Counted from the stretch's first letter, positions 34,835-45,681 are shown. The stretch is DNA of 64,000 nucleotides from Taxillus chinensis (GCA_023512835.1 JAKCVP010000023.1:1-64000), one strand, 5' to 3'. Program-made: numbers and translations. Notes: generated by a model from the sequence alone, not told the origin.

Positions 34835-35520
34835 TCTCTCTGTTGCTACGCCTGAGTGGTGTCATCAACTTGGCAGGAGGCTTCAGGTTGAGAAAAGAAC
34901 AGACGGACATGATATTACGAAAGTGACAACTCGTGATGAAATTCTAGGGTCCCATCCTGGTTCGCATACTTGATCCGGGCGCTAGAACACATTCCAAAGG
35001 AAAATAAATGCAGTAGGAGCCCTTTCGGGGATGACTCGAAAGCTCTCCAGTAAATGTTGGAGTTGTCTTCAGTCAAGAAACTTGGAGGAACTGGTCTACT
35101 CCTTGTTCACGGATGGCAGGGATGTGATGCCAAATTTTTGTCCAGAACAGGGTAAGGTTGTCTGAGGCAAACGTTGGAAGTAATTAGGATGATTAGGAGA
35201 TGGATATTGCATACGTAGTGTACATAAAACGTCAGTCTGCTTTGGCTATGCTTCAAGCATCTTCAGTCTAGTTGACAGAATATGCTCAGACCCTGCCCCG
35301 ACCCTGAAGATACATCCTGACACTCCACATCTTCTCATCTTGAAGAGGATGGGAATCCTGCTGTCCGGGTCAGGTGTACAAAGCTTTAGTGGGGTGTGCA
35401 TGCTGCAGGATCACTGCATTTTGCGGTTACTATAAATTGGATTGGTCCCCTTTGACACATATGCTGACCCTTTTGAACCTCTCTCGCCCTTCCGTGCGAT
35501 GCTCATTTTGCACGACTACT
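34835..35520. other. no supported gene
   Basis: No convincing ORF, repeat or RNA gene seen; short frames only. It includes the 3' flank of the secreted-protein gene that ends at 35521. Confidence 0.4.
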
Positions 35521-36147
35521 CTAAGGGCAAACGTCCGGATTATGGACCCCAATGCATTGAGCGATTACGCTACAAGCGTAATTGTTTAGCCCGCAATTGA
35601 CGTTGTAGTCCAAGTCACCTTCCGGAATGTAACAAGTGGCTTTGCTGCCATCCTCCACTTCTAGCTCACCGCCGCCCCCGCTTCCGCAGTTGCCGCTGCC
35701 GGTAAACTTGGCAAATCCGTGCGGTGTACTGATCGAATAAGTATCGACATTGGTGTTGCAAGCATTGAAGTCCGGATCTATGATCTTGTCGCGGTTGCAG
35801 CCTCCGTTGCCATAGTTGTCGCGTGAGTCAACGTTGCTGATCCAACGGTTGGTGGAGCAGAAAGGCTGGCCAGAGCCCGTGCTCTGACATGTCGTGCACG
35901 CGGCGAAGGTGAGATAATAACTTCGTCCGTTATCACCTAGGCATGTAGCAGAGTCCCAGTTGAGTTGTCCCCCATAGTTGGGAGATTCTTGACGGACGAT
36001 CACGTGAGTCTCATTGTGTGGATCTGGATAGGCTTCGGAGAGTGCGAGCCACAGCCACAGGTTGATGGCGGCCTTTGTATCTACCTCTTCTGTGAGCCTT
36101 TCGATCCTTGGAAGTAGAGGTAATTACTCACGAGACAGTTGCATCAT
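35521..36147 (-). CDS. small secreted cysteine-rich protein (191 aa), candidate effector
   Basis: Proposed exons 36147-36132 and 36080-35521, joined over a 51-bp GTGAGT...GGTAG intron, give 191 aa in frame. The start is ATG ATG CAA CTG; exon 2 supplies the hydrophobic stretch AAINLWLWLALSEAYP, so together they form a plausible signal peptide. The mature part has twelve Cys (an even number), an N-glycosylation site (NET) close to the start, a Gly-rich run (GSGGGGELEVE) and a tail NPDVCP. No enzymatic family is recognised. Size, Cys content and location in a repeat-rich region are typical of fungal effectors, which is inference only. If the first exon is wrong, the body from IVRQESPNYGG onward is still coding. 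Confidence 0.7.
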
Positions 36148-36469
36148 AAAGAGAAAACAGAATCGGTTCTCTACAGCTTTGAGCCGAGATATGCGGTGCT
36201 TCTCAGTTTCGATAACCAATTCCATTGGAAAAATGGTGCATGGCCTCCATATAAATACAAGCCTCAAAGAATGATGACCAAGTGAAGCAGATAGTGACAT
36301 CGTCGGCGCGATGACGAAAGCAATCACTCGTGTAATCAATGAGCGGTAAGAATTGCCAAGAACAATTGATTATGTCTGCCGCAGCATCGCCAAGAGCTTA
36401 TACGACAATGACCGTGTTGTCCCCAACGAGATCTTACTGCAAGCATGCTCACTTTGAATCTACCGTCAT

Positions 36470-36590
36470 ATAGGATGCGGGGGAAGCTAGCGAGGGCTAC
36501 GACGGTGCCCTGACGAGAGATGAATTGCGCCGCATTAGCAGCTGCTATTCAGTCTACATCCCTCTGATATGCCACAGAGCTCATGTTGAA
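36470..36590 (-). repeat. decayed copia-family LTR fragment
   Basis: Blocks AGGATGCGGGGGAAGCTAGC, GACGGTGCCCTGACGAGAGA and GTCTACATCCCTCTGATATG follow the order of the intact LTR at 17636. Both ends are missing. A fragment of dispersed repeat B follows at once. Confidence 0.65.
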
Positions 36591-36591
36591 C

Positions 36592-36745
36592 GGTGGAGTG
36601 TGGACACGGACAACAATGTGTCCAATAAGCCCAGGCGTGTTCGTATCACGGATCGCATACAAGAGGAGTAGGAGCATACGGACCTTGGCTAGTTCGAACG
36701 CAGACAACCCTGAGTATGTGGGTTGGTCTATGTTTAATCCCCACG
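36592..36745 (+). repeat. dispersed repeat B, fragment
   Basis: Shares AACGGTGGAGTGTGGACAC, CAGGCGTGTTCGTAT, AGGAGCATACGGACC and GGCTAGTT with 42068-42180. Confidence 0.75.
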
Positions 36746-36945
36746 GATACTAGTTTAAAAGAGGTGACAATCTTGCACTAGTTATAGAATCAGCAAAGGT
36801 GCAGGGCAAGACCTGCCATCCATTTTCAATACAATGCGAGACATCGTAGCGACAGAGCTAGCCTAATTCATCCGTCCTCTGCTCAGTTCAAGCAACCTCT
36901 TTCGGCTGTGAACTACTAGTTTGAAATGTAAAGCGTGTTGTGCTG

Positions 36946-37027
36946 GAAGCCACTGCCTTGGATTCAGCGCTAGTAACCGGGCTCTAGAAGCCACTGCCTT
37001 GGATTTAGCGCTAGTAACCGGGCTCTA
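36946..37027 (+). repeat. 41-bp tandem duplication
   Basis: Two adjacent 41-bp copies (36946-36986 and 36987-37027), each starting GAAGCCACTGCCTTGGAT and ending GTAACCGGGCTCTA, differ at one C/T position. Confidence 0.95.
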
Positions 37028-37379
37028 GCGTGATGCGGATCGAGCATGATCAGCTCTTACTGACCGAGGGAAGAAGAGTCTCTCTCATCGCAGACCGTTC
37101 GGAATTTTATGCTTCTTCCCATGGGCGTCCTACTATCTAGCATATTATGAACACGGAAGGTCTCCCATTCATGGTGTCCACGAACACTTTGCTGGAATCA
37201 AACTGGCATGCTCCACAGCAACGGCCTTATTTCAATCAGAGCACGTTGATGCAGGTGTCTAACATCTTGGGGCCAAGAGAAGAGGCTGTGTGTAAGCACC
37301 TGCCTGCTTTCTTATGCGCGTAGGACTGGCTGCTTACGCACTTCCACGGGCGCGGTTCGCGACGTGCATTTTGCTCGAA

Positions 37380-39706
37380 TCGCAAATGCGGCCATGTGAA
37401 AGGATTGATTCATCTCTCACTGCCCGAGCACATGCTGCTTGAAGTGATGTTGCATCGGCATCACCAGCCAGAGATGATACAACAGTAATCCCCCCACTTC
37501 TGGCGGCAGATAGCGGTGGATCATCTTGGTGGAGTCTTGGAACCCGTAGCCTTTTTGGTACTCGGTGACGAACATCATGAGCCCATCTTCCACGAAGATG
37601 TTGCGGATGCCGCCATTGGACGTGTTGTGGAAGCGCACGCTCAGCACCTCGGGCCCTCGCGCGGACTAACCGCCGGTGATGTGCATGAGTACCAGCAACA
37701 TCTCTTGGAATCGACGAAGCTCCGCGACCACGCGTCGAGGCGTGGTCGGCGCCATGGCTGTCGCTGGTCGTGCCCGACGAATTCCGCCCGCAGCAGTACC
37801 GCCGTGCCACAGGCGCTCGCGCAGCCAGTGCCGACCGTCCACCGGCCACGGGTTGCGCGCACCCTGCAAGAAGTTCCAGTCGGGAAGATCGTTGCTCGGC
37901 ATGTCGACCAGCTCGTCCCATGGAATTCCGGGCAGACGACCATCGGACGGTGTTCCACCCATACATGAGTCGGGAGCAGCCACGTTGAACCTGCTGGAGC
38001 GATTCCTGGGCCATCTGTCGGAACTGCACCAGGGACATCCGACCTCCTCCACCGTCCAAGTGCATCTCCTGCCCATCTGGAGTTCGTTCCACCCGAAAGC
38101 TAGGACCGTCTCCTCGCGCCATCACCCGTCCGTAATTCGGTAGGCTGCAGAGGTCATCGTAAGGCGACGGACATCCCATGCACAAGTGTTGCCGCCTGAT
38201 CTCGTGAAATGATCGGATTGATCTGCCGTCGCTGTCTGCAGTTTGCCATGGGCGACGACAGGCGATTTCTGTTGGAGGCACACCAAGTGCACGCAATAGG
38301 TCAGAGAAGAAAGGAAGGAGGCGTGATTCTTAGCAGCGTGGAAGGTCTTGCCATCGTCTGTCAGGACCAGCACACTGGCAAAATACATGAGGAGGGTGGA
38401 GCTCGCTCGTCCGTGGACGAAACGCTCGGTGCACAGGAAAAAGTTCTACCGCATGAGACTCTTTATGAGTGAGCTTGCAGCTGCTTCCAATTCGCTGGTC
38501 GTGAACGCCGTTGGAAACAAGGCAGACCATGATGATCGCTTGGTAGGCAATCTTACATCTGCCAGCGCGTCGTCGCACACTTCATCCCTTCCCCATCCTC
38601 ATCTTCGTCTTGATCGCTCTTGTCCAGCAAGATTCCATCAGCCTCGAGCGATGGCAGTTGTTGCACCACGTCGGCATCGAACACTCCACACCCAGACCCC
38701 TCCGTGCTTTCCTGCCACACAGCGCGCAACGCCACCGTTTGCGCTTCCGTCAACGTGCGCCGGCGGATCTGCTGCGTGAGAGCCGGGCCCAACCGATGAC
38801 AGCGCACCGAAAAGAAGATGGCCCGTTTCCATGGCATAAAATAGCGTTGAGTCGTGCGCGACTTGGAAACCAGCTCAAACGGCTTCTGGTGCGGACTGTC
38901 TCGGTCCAGACTGCGCAGCCAGCGCAACATCGGGAAGTCCGTCTGATGCACCGTCTGCACGCATTGCTCCAAGACCAGGTCCATGACGGTGCCTATGCGG
39001 ACGAGGTGGTCCTCATCTTTTCGGCTGCTGAAGAGATCGTGGCCACCCGCACTTCCGAGTCGGAGACCTGCCTCGGATTGGAGGTCTGGCGGCATGGACA
39101 GCCGGAGGAGGATGTCAGTGTGCGCGTGTTGGAACAAGTCGACCCATCCTGTGCGTCGAATCCACGATCGGTTGTACATCTCCACATCGGCATCTCCCAG
39201 GTGGGATACCGATTCGGCTTGTTGGCGCAGGTATGACACTTCCGCCTGATGGACCGACACGGATACATCGTTCCGCGTTTGCGCTGCCGGTTCGGTACAG
39301 GATGTCACCTAAGGCGAGTAGGGACGGCTCGCAGAATCTTGCACCCGCCAAAAGCGACGATTGGGGTGGCACTCCACGCTTGCAGGCGCACATTCTTGGC
39401 GCGATCTCTCCACCCGCCTAGGGCCATTCGCTGGTTCGAGTGAGTCTTCGACAAGTGCCTCGACATCAATTCGGCGCTAGTCGTTCGATAGGTGCATGTT
39501 TCACATTCCAAGCCCGACAACACGCTCAAGTGAGGATGGGGGTTCGAGTCATCTTCCCGACCAGGCAGCGCGTCCGGCTCCAGAAATGTCCACTCTCGGA
39601 GTATGGTAGACAAGCCACGGCGTGCATTCTGAGGAACGGCATGTATCTCCCCAAGGTGACGACTGATCCGCGTCGACGAGGGAGAGAGGGCATATTGGCA
39701 TCGCAA
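37380..39706 (-). pseudogene. internal remnant of telomere-linked RecQ-type helicase (N-terminal half)
   Basis: Read from 39706 downward, the pieces follow the order of the 58-61 kb helicase locus. First is a zinc-finger region (CQYALSPSSTRISRHLGEIH; LECETCTYRTTSAELMSRHL). Next comes a middle domain (SWIRRTGWVDLFQ; LRWLRSLDRDSPHQKPFEL; YFMPWKRAIFFSVRCHRLG). Then IPWDELVDMPSNDLPDWNFL, near identical to the other copy, and VRFHNTSNGGIRNIFVEDGL through QKGYGFQDSTKMIHRYLPPE to MPMQHHFKQHVLGQ. Similarity fades at about 37380, so everything that would code the ATPase half is absent. Frames change several times. It lies opposite in orientation to the terminal copy. Confidence 0.85.
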
Positions 39707-39860
39707 GCATAGGAGGGCAGGCTCAGGGTAATTTAGTCGCAGACCCAGCCGGGCAAGGTACTCTTCAGCAACCTCGCAGCCGCCTATGGTGGCTCAGCGT
39801 AAGATGGGGTGGTGCGTTGAGGGTGTCGAAGTCAGGCAGAGACATGGGCAACGCGTCCAA

Positions 39861-40229
39861 GCGCGTCGAGATCACGCACGCCCAAATAGGACTTGCTATA
39901 GATTCCTAGCGCCAGATGAATAGCGTTTGCCGCTACGCTGGATTCGCTCAGAATTGTATGGGGATCGGCAGAAATGCGTCGCATTCCATGTGCGCATACT
40001 TGCAGTAGGGTCGCCGAAGGCTTCAATGCTACGGTGGACCGCGTCAAGATCATGCACGCCCGAACAGGACTTGCTATAGATCCCTACACTAATATGCGCA
40101 CAACGAACGCGACACATTCTTGCCAACCCCATACAATTTTGAGCAAATCCACCGGAACGGCAACTTCTAATAACTTAGCACTAAAAATCTACGGCAAGTC
40201 TCATCTGGGCGTACGCAATGTCGACGCGC
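39861..40229. repeat. large imperfect palindrome (arms ~136 bp, spacer ~96 bp)
   Basis: Left arm 39861-39997 and right arm 40094-40229 are reverse complements with scattered mismatches; the left arm starts GCGCGTCGAGATCACGCACG and the right ends GCAATGTCGACGCGC. The spacer contains a third, direct copy of the left arm's first 45 bp (40041-40085, GCGTCAAGATCATGCACGCC). Translated on the minus strand, the unit reads like an ankyrin-type repeat (AIHLALGIYSKSYLG then VRDLDALGR), so it may derive from a decayed ankyrin-repeat gene; that part is inference. Confidence 0.8.
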
Positions 40230-40249
40230 TTCGACTTAATTCCCACATT

Positions 40250-40525
40250 TGAGTAACGCACTTACGCCTGTACCCAACCTTTGGCGTTCCATCCAAGAGT
40301 GTCACCAAGCTTATCCCGTATGCACTACGAATACTTGTCCCTTGCCGCAGAGCTACCCTCCAGCAGTCTCACTGGGGAAAACTCCGCGAAAGTCTCGCCC
40401 ACCGCTGTAGTAGTGCAGCAGGCACTGCTGGCAGTTCTCTGCATTTACTACTACCGAACCCCTGGAGCGTTGCACTTGCAAGAGGAGGCCACGCGCAACG
40501 AATGGACCAAAAGAATGCAATTGCG
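40250..40525 (+). repeat. dispersed repeat E, copy 2
   Basis: Inverted relative to 11305-11561. The core runs TGAGTAACGC...GCGTTGCA (40250-40474), and similarity continues to CCAAAAGAATGCAATTGC near 40525. It abuts the palindrome at 39861-40229. Confidence 0.65.
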
Positions 40526-40638
40526 TGTAGTTTGTAGATTATTCAAATGAGCGTAGTGCTTTCAGACGCTGAATCCCCACAAGCGGAATTAGCTCAGAGA
40601 AGTTGCCACTTCGCCGGACGAATCAATCAGGGTCTCAT

Positions 40639-41001
40639 CTAGAAACGCCCAACCCCAATGCTTTGAATATCGCTGTTGGCATTGAATGAGTTGCATCCGG
40701 GAGGAAGGTTGATAACGCCAAAGATGTCCCCTTTGCAATCCCTTTGCGTGTATTGATTAGCCCGTAGACCAACGCAACCCTCGGAAACGCGGAGCGACTT
40801 TCGATATCCGTTCGGTCCCACGTTGATACATTTGCCTTTATCGTTAATGGTTTCCACAGTCCCCGGATTGTCGGCGGCATTGCATTCAGTACCGTAGAAT
40901 GCCTGTAATGTACATTCGGCGGCGGCGGTGACGGCCATTTCTGATCCTGCTCCGGCGAAAGCAATGCCAGCCAGAGCAAATAGAAGGGGATGAGCGAGCA
41001 T
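40639..41001 (-). CDS. small secreted cysteine-rich protein (120 aa), candidate effector
   Basis: From ATG 41001 the protein opens with a clear signal peptide (MLAHPLLFALAGIAFAGAG), then a mature domain with six Cys (ECTLQAFYGTEC, GKCINVG, EGCVGLR, RDCKGD, PPGCNSF) and ends IQSIGVGRF. An upstream in-frame ATG at 41085 exists, but its extension is Lys/His-rich and would bury the signal peptide, so the inner start is preferred. The pattern of short strands ending in Cys recalls small fungal beta-sandwich secreted proteins; no specific family is claimed. No intron is needed. It sits beside repeat E and the palindrome. Confidence 0.75.
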   Translation of the reverse strand: MLAHPLLFALAGIAFAGAGSEMAVTAAAECTLQAFYGTECNAADNPGTVETINDKGKCINVGPNGYRKSLRVSEGCVGLRANQYTQRDCKGDIFGVINLPPGCNSFNANSDIQSIGVGRF

Positions 41002-41407
41002 GTTGATAACACCGGTTTTCTTTTTGATTTTGGTATGTGTGTACTTGTGGTATGTGTACTTGTGGCGAAGAAGACTATTTAGCAAGTAATCATGTCTACA
41101 TCAAAGGGGCCGAGCGCCTGAATTTATAGATGCTCTCAGTCCATAGTTGCAGAGATATTTCGTTCTTTCTCTTGCCTGAACCCATTCCGCTTGTCTGACA
41201 ACTCTCGTGATTTGCTTACTCTCACTCTGCGTACCTCTGTAGATTCTCCAGCCGATGTGGGTCATTGTACCCAATAGAGTCCTTGCGCTACCGCGCTACT
41301 TGCCTTCGACGCTCCTCTAATTTGGTCATTGTGCACTCGTTCTGTTCTATTTCAACGCCATTGACCGCCTATTCTGCAGATAGAGACAAACTCAACATCA
41401 ATCAATC

Positions 41408-41800
41408 TATCAGTGGTTCAGGGCTGGGGTCATCGTGACCTGCTCTTGAAGGAATTTGAACTAGTATCCGTAGCGATACGATATGGACACGCCTGGTGCC
41501 TGGATCCATACCCCACCGCTGCACTGTGGTGCTGCCAGCTAATGCATGCTCGAACCTCAGTCTGGGGCCTTATCGGGGTGCCCATCCCCACTTCTGTTTC
41601 TTTTGTCATTTTTTTCTGTGGACATAGCCAGACTCGTGACGGTTTGGCACGGTGGCGGTCACGCTAGCGAGCATGACCTTCACATGGCTACATGTGGCAA
41701 ACTGCTACGACCATAATTACTCCGGATATCTTCGGCACTAGGCTGAGGACCCGCTACTATCCGCTAGTGCCGTGCTACAGGCGGGTCTTACTGCAAGTAT
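41408..41800 (+). repeat. dispersed repeat C, copy 2
   Basis: Direct copy of 32283-32660 carrying an extra T-rich segment near 41580-41630 (TTTCTTTTGTCATTTTTTTC). The last shared block is CGCTACTATCCGCTAGTGC. Confidence 0.75.
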
Positions 41801-41878
41801 GCCCGCTCGGAATGCGTGCGCATTCCTGCCGATCTTCCTTCTTCCGGTATAGCCGCTCAATGACCGACAGAAACTCAT

Positions 41879-42245
41879 GTTGCTGGAACGTCACGTGGCC
41901 TGAGGCTTAGACTCATTTGTAGTGTACTCAGGGGTCTTGGCACAATACCCGCCCCTATGTCACTCTCTTTTGTATTCTTTCGGTAGAAGATAACCAGATC
42001 ACTAAATGTAGTGATTCCACCCACTTTCAACACATGTTCCACCCCGTTTGGGATGTCGCGTCGTGTGCAACGGTGGAGTGTGGACACCGGCGATTGAGTG
42101 TCCGCTGAGCCTGGGCGTGTTCGTATGAGACGAGATGAGCAGGAGCATACGGACCCCGGCTAGTTTAAACACAGACACCCCTGAGAGGGTACGGAGGTGT
42201 GTGTATATTGTTACTATCATCTCTACAGTCACTAGTCAGAACTCA
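41879..42245 (+). repeat. dispersed repeat B, longest copy (possible solo LTR)
   Basis: Begins TGTTGCTGGAACGTCACGTG and runs to about AACTCAGTGACTCCC. Fragments of the first half recur at 27775-27950, of the second half at 36592-36745, and both ends with the middle deleted recur at 50527-50722 (inverted). The ~365-bp length, TG start and lack of coding suit a solo LTR of an unseen element. Confidence 0.65.
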
Positions 42246-42389
42246 GTGACTCCCTCGAACACCAGTGAAATGCCCTCGAACTGCTACATTCCACCGAATG
42301 CTGATGGCATCACAAACTTGTATCCAAGATTCCATAATGAGCAACATCGGTGCAAGTGCCATCTACAAAAGTGGACATCAAAGAATGGC

Positions 42390-42974
42390 GCCCGCACGGT
42401 GTGACGAAATGTCTGGCAGCATCCGCAAGGAATTACGTTGGATCAATGGATGAAAAGACCGTCCTGGAATATCCCTTCCACAGGAACGACAAGGCAGTCG
42501 CAGGTCTTCATGAAGAAGTCGGTAGGCTTGATGCAATTGGCCGACATCCCCACCTTGTGACTTGTTACGGCAGACATGCGGACGGAATACTTTTTGAGTA
42601 CTGTGAGCAGGGCTCACTCTCGGATGTATTGGGAAAACCACAGCTAAGTCTTCAGCAAAAAGTGGCAATCGCAACTCAGATCCCTCGTTGCGTACAGCAT
42701 CTTTCACCAACACAACTACGCCCATTGCGGCCTCAATGTTTCAAACGTTCTGATCACCGCAGGGATGGAGGCGAAAATTGCGGACATCCATGGCCAGCGC
42801 AGTGCGTCAAGCGGAGATGTTATGACCGAGACGATGTCGCAAGAAAATGCGAAGTCGTGCCATCCGCTTGCCGGCGAGAACAAATTCTCAGGAAGGAACG
42901 ACTTGTTTGCTCTTGGTACTCTGTTGTTTCACAACCCATCAACGAGCAGAACTTGTAGAATTCATCCCTATTAA
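42390..42974 (+). pseudogene. protein kinase-like remnant lacking catalytic residues
   Basis: Kinase landmarks in order: a Gly-loop relic (ASARNYVGSMDEKTVLEYP), helix C (HEEVGRLDAIGRHPHLVTCY), hinge (GILFEYCEQGSLSDVL), and, in a second frame after a break near 42706, the catalytic loop relic HCGLNVSNVLI and DFG-position ADIHG. In related fungal kinases the beta-3 segment reads V-L-K-Y-P; here Lys is Glu. The catalytic-loop H-x-D has Gly for Asp, and DFG is DIH. With the frameshift and a truncated C-lobe (FSGRNDLFALGTLLFH, then loss), this is best read as a dead kinase gene, less likely a pseudokinase. Confidence 0.6.
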
Positions 42975-43061
42975 CGGATGTTTTACCGCCTTCATTTCCT
43001 GAGTCTCAACTGGCATTCTTGCTCTCCGCCACGCCTCGTCTGCAAGACTGATTCTGCATCC

Positions 43062-44814
43062 TCAATTGCTGGCCTCCTGCCCGATGTATTCGAGGTGACA
43101 GTTGGTTGTAGATTCAGAAAGGTCCATGGGCCCCGCCCCATGAGACAGGGATGAATATGAATGCCACGACCGTTGGCTTGGGGACGAGCTCTGAGCGAAG
43201 TGATTGGACCGAGGCGAGGACATCCTGACAGCCGACAAGACAAGTCTTGATTCGCTGGTTATCCCACCCCAAACTCCGTTCGTGCTTGCGAAATTGGAGA
43301 CTGGAATGAATGGCTTCCCCCGGTCGTGTCTAGCAAGAGTGCTGAATTTATCGACAAATGCTTGTATCGTATTGAGTTGAAATCTGACCCGACTCTCGAG
43401 CATTTGCAGGTCTCTTGTAGCCGCGGAGAGATCTTCGTTGTCAGTGAATGTTCCGCTGAAGGTGAGATTCATCTCGAAGTACTGCATGCGCAATTTGACC
43501 AATTGCAAGAATGACTCAGTCCAATGTCGAACGGCTGGCCAAAGATGATCTAGGACTGACCCCACCACGGCTTCTTTGTCCTTGGACTCAAGGTCTAAAG
43601 TCGCCAACGTTTTGGAAGTGGACAGGAAGTCATGATATACGTCATATTCCGGCCCTTGATGAATTTTCATTTCTGATCTCCGTAACACTGCCCTTCCATC
43701 GCTGTGGCTGGGAATAGCTTGAGCCATCAACACACTTTGCCTCCCGTGAACATGTGTCGTTTTTAGTGCGGATATACCTCGAAGTTTTTTTCAATAATGG
43801 CATCAAATATTGAGCTTGCCGGATCCTCGACAAAATTCAAGCCTGTGGAGTCTTTAGTCTTATGTCGTCCGACAACGTTAGAATAGTGGTTTTCAGGTAC
43901 CCAGCGAAGAGGAATGCAGAGCGATCGAGATTTAGAGCGACTTATCGTAAACATGACCACATCGTTCGATGACTCCAGCTCCCTCAGCGTAGTCCTGAAG
44001 CCAGCTGACAGACGCAGTGGCCAGTTTTCCCATCGGCTGCGCAGTAAAGAGCAGGCTTCCGGAAATTTAACGTTGGTATTTGGATCTCCTGTAACGGGCC
44101 GTGGACCAAAGTATCTCGCCCAGGTGCCTTCGTGGAAATCGAAAGAGAATACGGAAGGTGAGAATTCGTTGTGCCAAGCTGTTGGATCGGGTGGAATATT
44201 GGGAAAGCTGGCGATACCATGCCGTGGGCGAAGATGATGACTGAGGGTATGTGGGTCAAGTCGCAACTGATGCCTCAGTGCTTCAAGAGCCACGATTGAG
44301 ATTTGGGGGACAAGGATCACGGGAATCGCATCATCCTGATCGTCTCTGATGGTTTTACCTTCTCAGAAGGGCTCTTCCATCGTCAAATGGTGATGTACAA
44401 CGCTGAATGCTGTACGCTCTGGTCCCCATTTGCATTATTCAAGTAATCCATGACATGATAGAATGTTGTGGACGTCGCCGGCGTGACGATCCTCGTATCA
44501 GTAAACAGGTACCTGAGGTACGGAAGATCGAGAAGGCAAATCGCCCGTGATTGCGATGCGCTATGGTTTCCAGGCCATGACTGAACTCCATACGTGCAGA
44601 ATAATTTGGCGCCTGGAACAGCTCGACGAGCCTGGAGGCTGAACAGATACGTCATTGCCCCCCCCCCAACCAAGTGTGGACACGGGCGGTTTGATGCCTC
44701 TGCCAGCAGCGAATGCAGAAGATTGTCGCCACCGACTCGGTCCACGACCAATGGCACGCCGAGCGCTTTCCTCATGAGTTCTTGACCGCACAGGACCCAG
44801 GTCCACATGAGCAT
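43062..44814 (-). CDS. hypothetical protein in several segments, possibly CorA-like or decayed
   Basis: Three minus-strand segments in order look coding: 44814-44383 (MLMWTWVLCGQELMRKALGV to STTFYHVMDYLNN), 44350-43763 (DDAIPVILVPQISIVALEAL, LRLDPHTLSHHLRP, then FSFDFHEGTWARYFGPRP) and 43733-43062 (LDHLWPAVRHWTESFLQLVK, LQMLESRVRFQLNTIQAFVD). The LDPHTLSHHL segment followed later by a long helical region resembles the cytosolic part of fungal CorA-type Mg2+ transporters, but the two C-terminal helices of that family are not visible. The joins are not resolved, and a C10 run on the plus strand (44660-44669) lies within the first segment. Treat as an uncertain gene model. Confidence 0.4.
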
Positions 44815-44946
44815 GGCGCAGGACTAGTAAGGCCTCTGCATTATCACGTGAAGCACCCATGGAGCCGTATATAACTGATCTGTGCCCCCAATCTCACTTC
44901 GCATCCTTTCATTCCTCTCCAGAATCCCTCGCCCGACCCTTCAAAC

Positions 44947-45681
44947 ATGCGGCAGCCGCCACGACCACGATCAACCTCCCCAAAAGTATGTGGTACCCAT
45001 AACGTGAGGGACATCGATATTTCGGCTATACTCAATCTCGACGAGTCAAGTCTAAGGAACCAAGAGCAGTGTCAAAGGCGGCTGAAAGTCCTGTTGAAAG
45101 CGTATGCCGGGTCTGAGAAGGACGATGCAGAATGGGCAACGCGTAAAGAACAAGTCATACGGTGTCACTCATTCATCTCAGCAGTCACCGACACTGAGTG
45201 GGTCAAAATAATCACTCAGGATCAGCAGCAGCATCAACATCGCCAAGAAGAGACCAACGCGGCAGCGACAGGGACGCATCCACCGGGAGACGCTCCTCCG
45301 GACACATCTCGATGCGCTCATCAAGGACAGCCGGACCACACGCACCCTGACGCTGAGTTTTACAGGGCGACGGATATGGGGAACTGGCCTCAGTGGTGCG
45401 CCCTCGTCAAATGCGCGAATCAATACCGGGGTCTGGATTATCAAACGGTATTTTTCATCTTCAGGAATAGAGCCGAACGACAGGAAGATTTGCGCAAGAT
45501 CAATGCGAATGCTGCCGGCGACCATCGATTCCTCCTCGGATTTCTGGTCCAAATTGAAAGCCTACGATTGACAGCACGCGCCTCGACGGATCTGACGAGC
45601 ACCATGCCGGGTTTGCTCGAACTCACGGAGGAAGAATGCCGCGATCTCTGGTGCCAGGAAAGCATCGAAGGCAACCCCTAG
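44947..45681 (+). CDS. hypothetical protein (244 aa)
   Basis: One uninterrupted frame from ATG 44947 to TAG. I do not recognise the family. The N-terminal third is charged with a predicted helical segment (RRLKVLLKAYAGSEKDDAEW). The middle is rich in Gln and His (DQQQHQHRQEE) and Pro. The C-terminal third is regular and probably folded (QWCALVKCANQYRGLDYQTV, LTEEECRDLWCQESIEGNP). No signal peptide or membrane helix. It diverges from the minus-strand locus at 43-44.8 kb, with about 130 bp between starts. Confidence 0.5.
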   Translation: MRQPPRPRSTSPKVCGTHNVRDIDISAILNLDESSLRNQEQCQRRLKVLLKAYAGSEKDDAEWATRKEQVIRCHSFISAVTDTEWVKIITQDQQQHQHRQEETNAAATGTHPPGDAPPDTSRCAHQGQPDHTHPDAEFYRATDMGNWPQWCALVKCANQYRGLDYQTVFFIFRNRAERQEDLRKINANAAGDHRFLLGFLVQIESLRLTARASTDLTSTMPGLLELTEEECRDLWCQESIEGNP

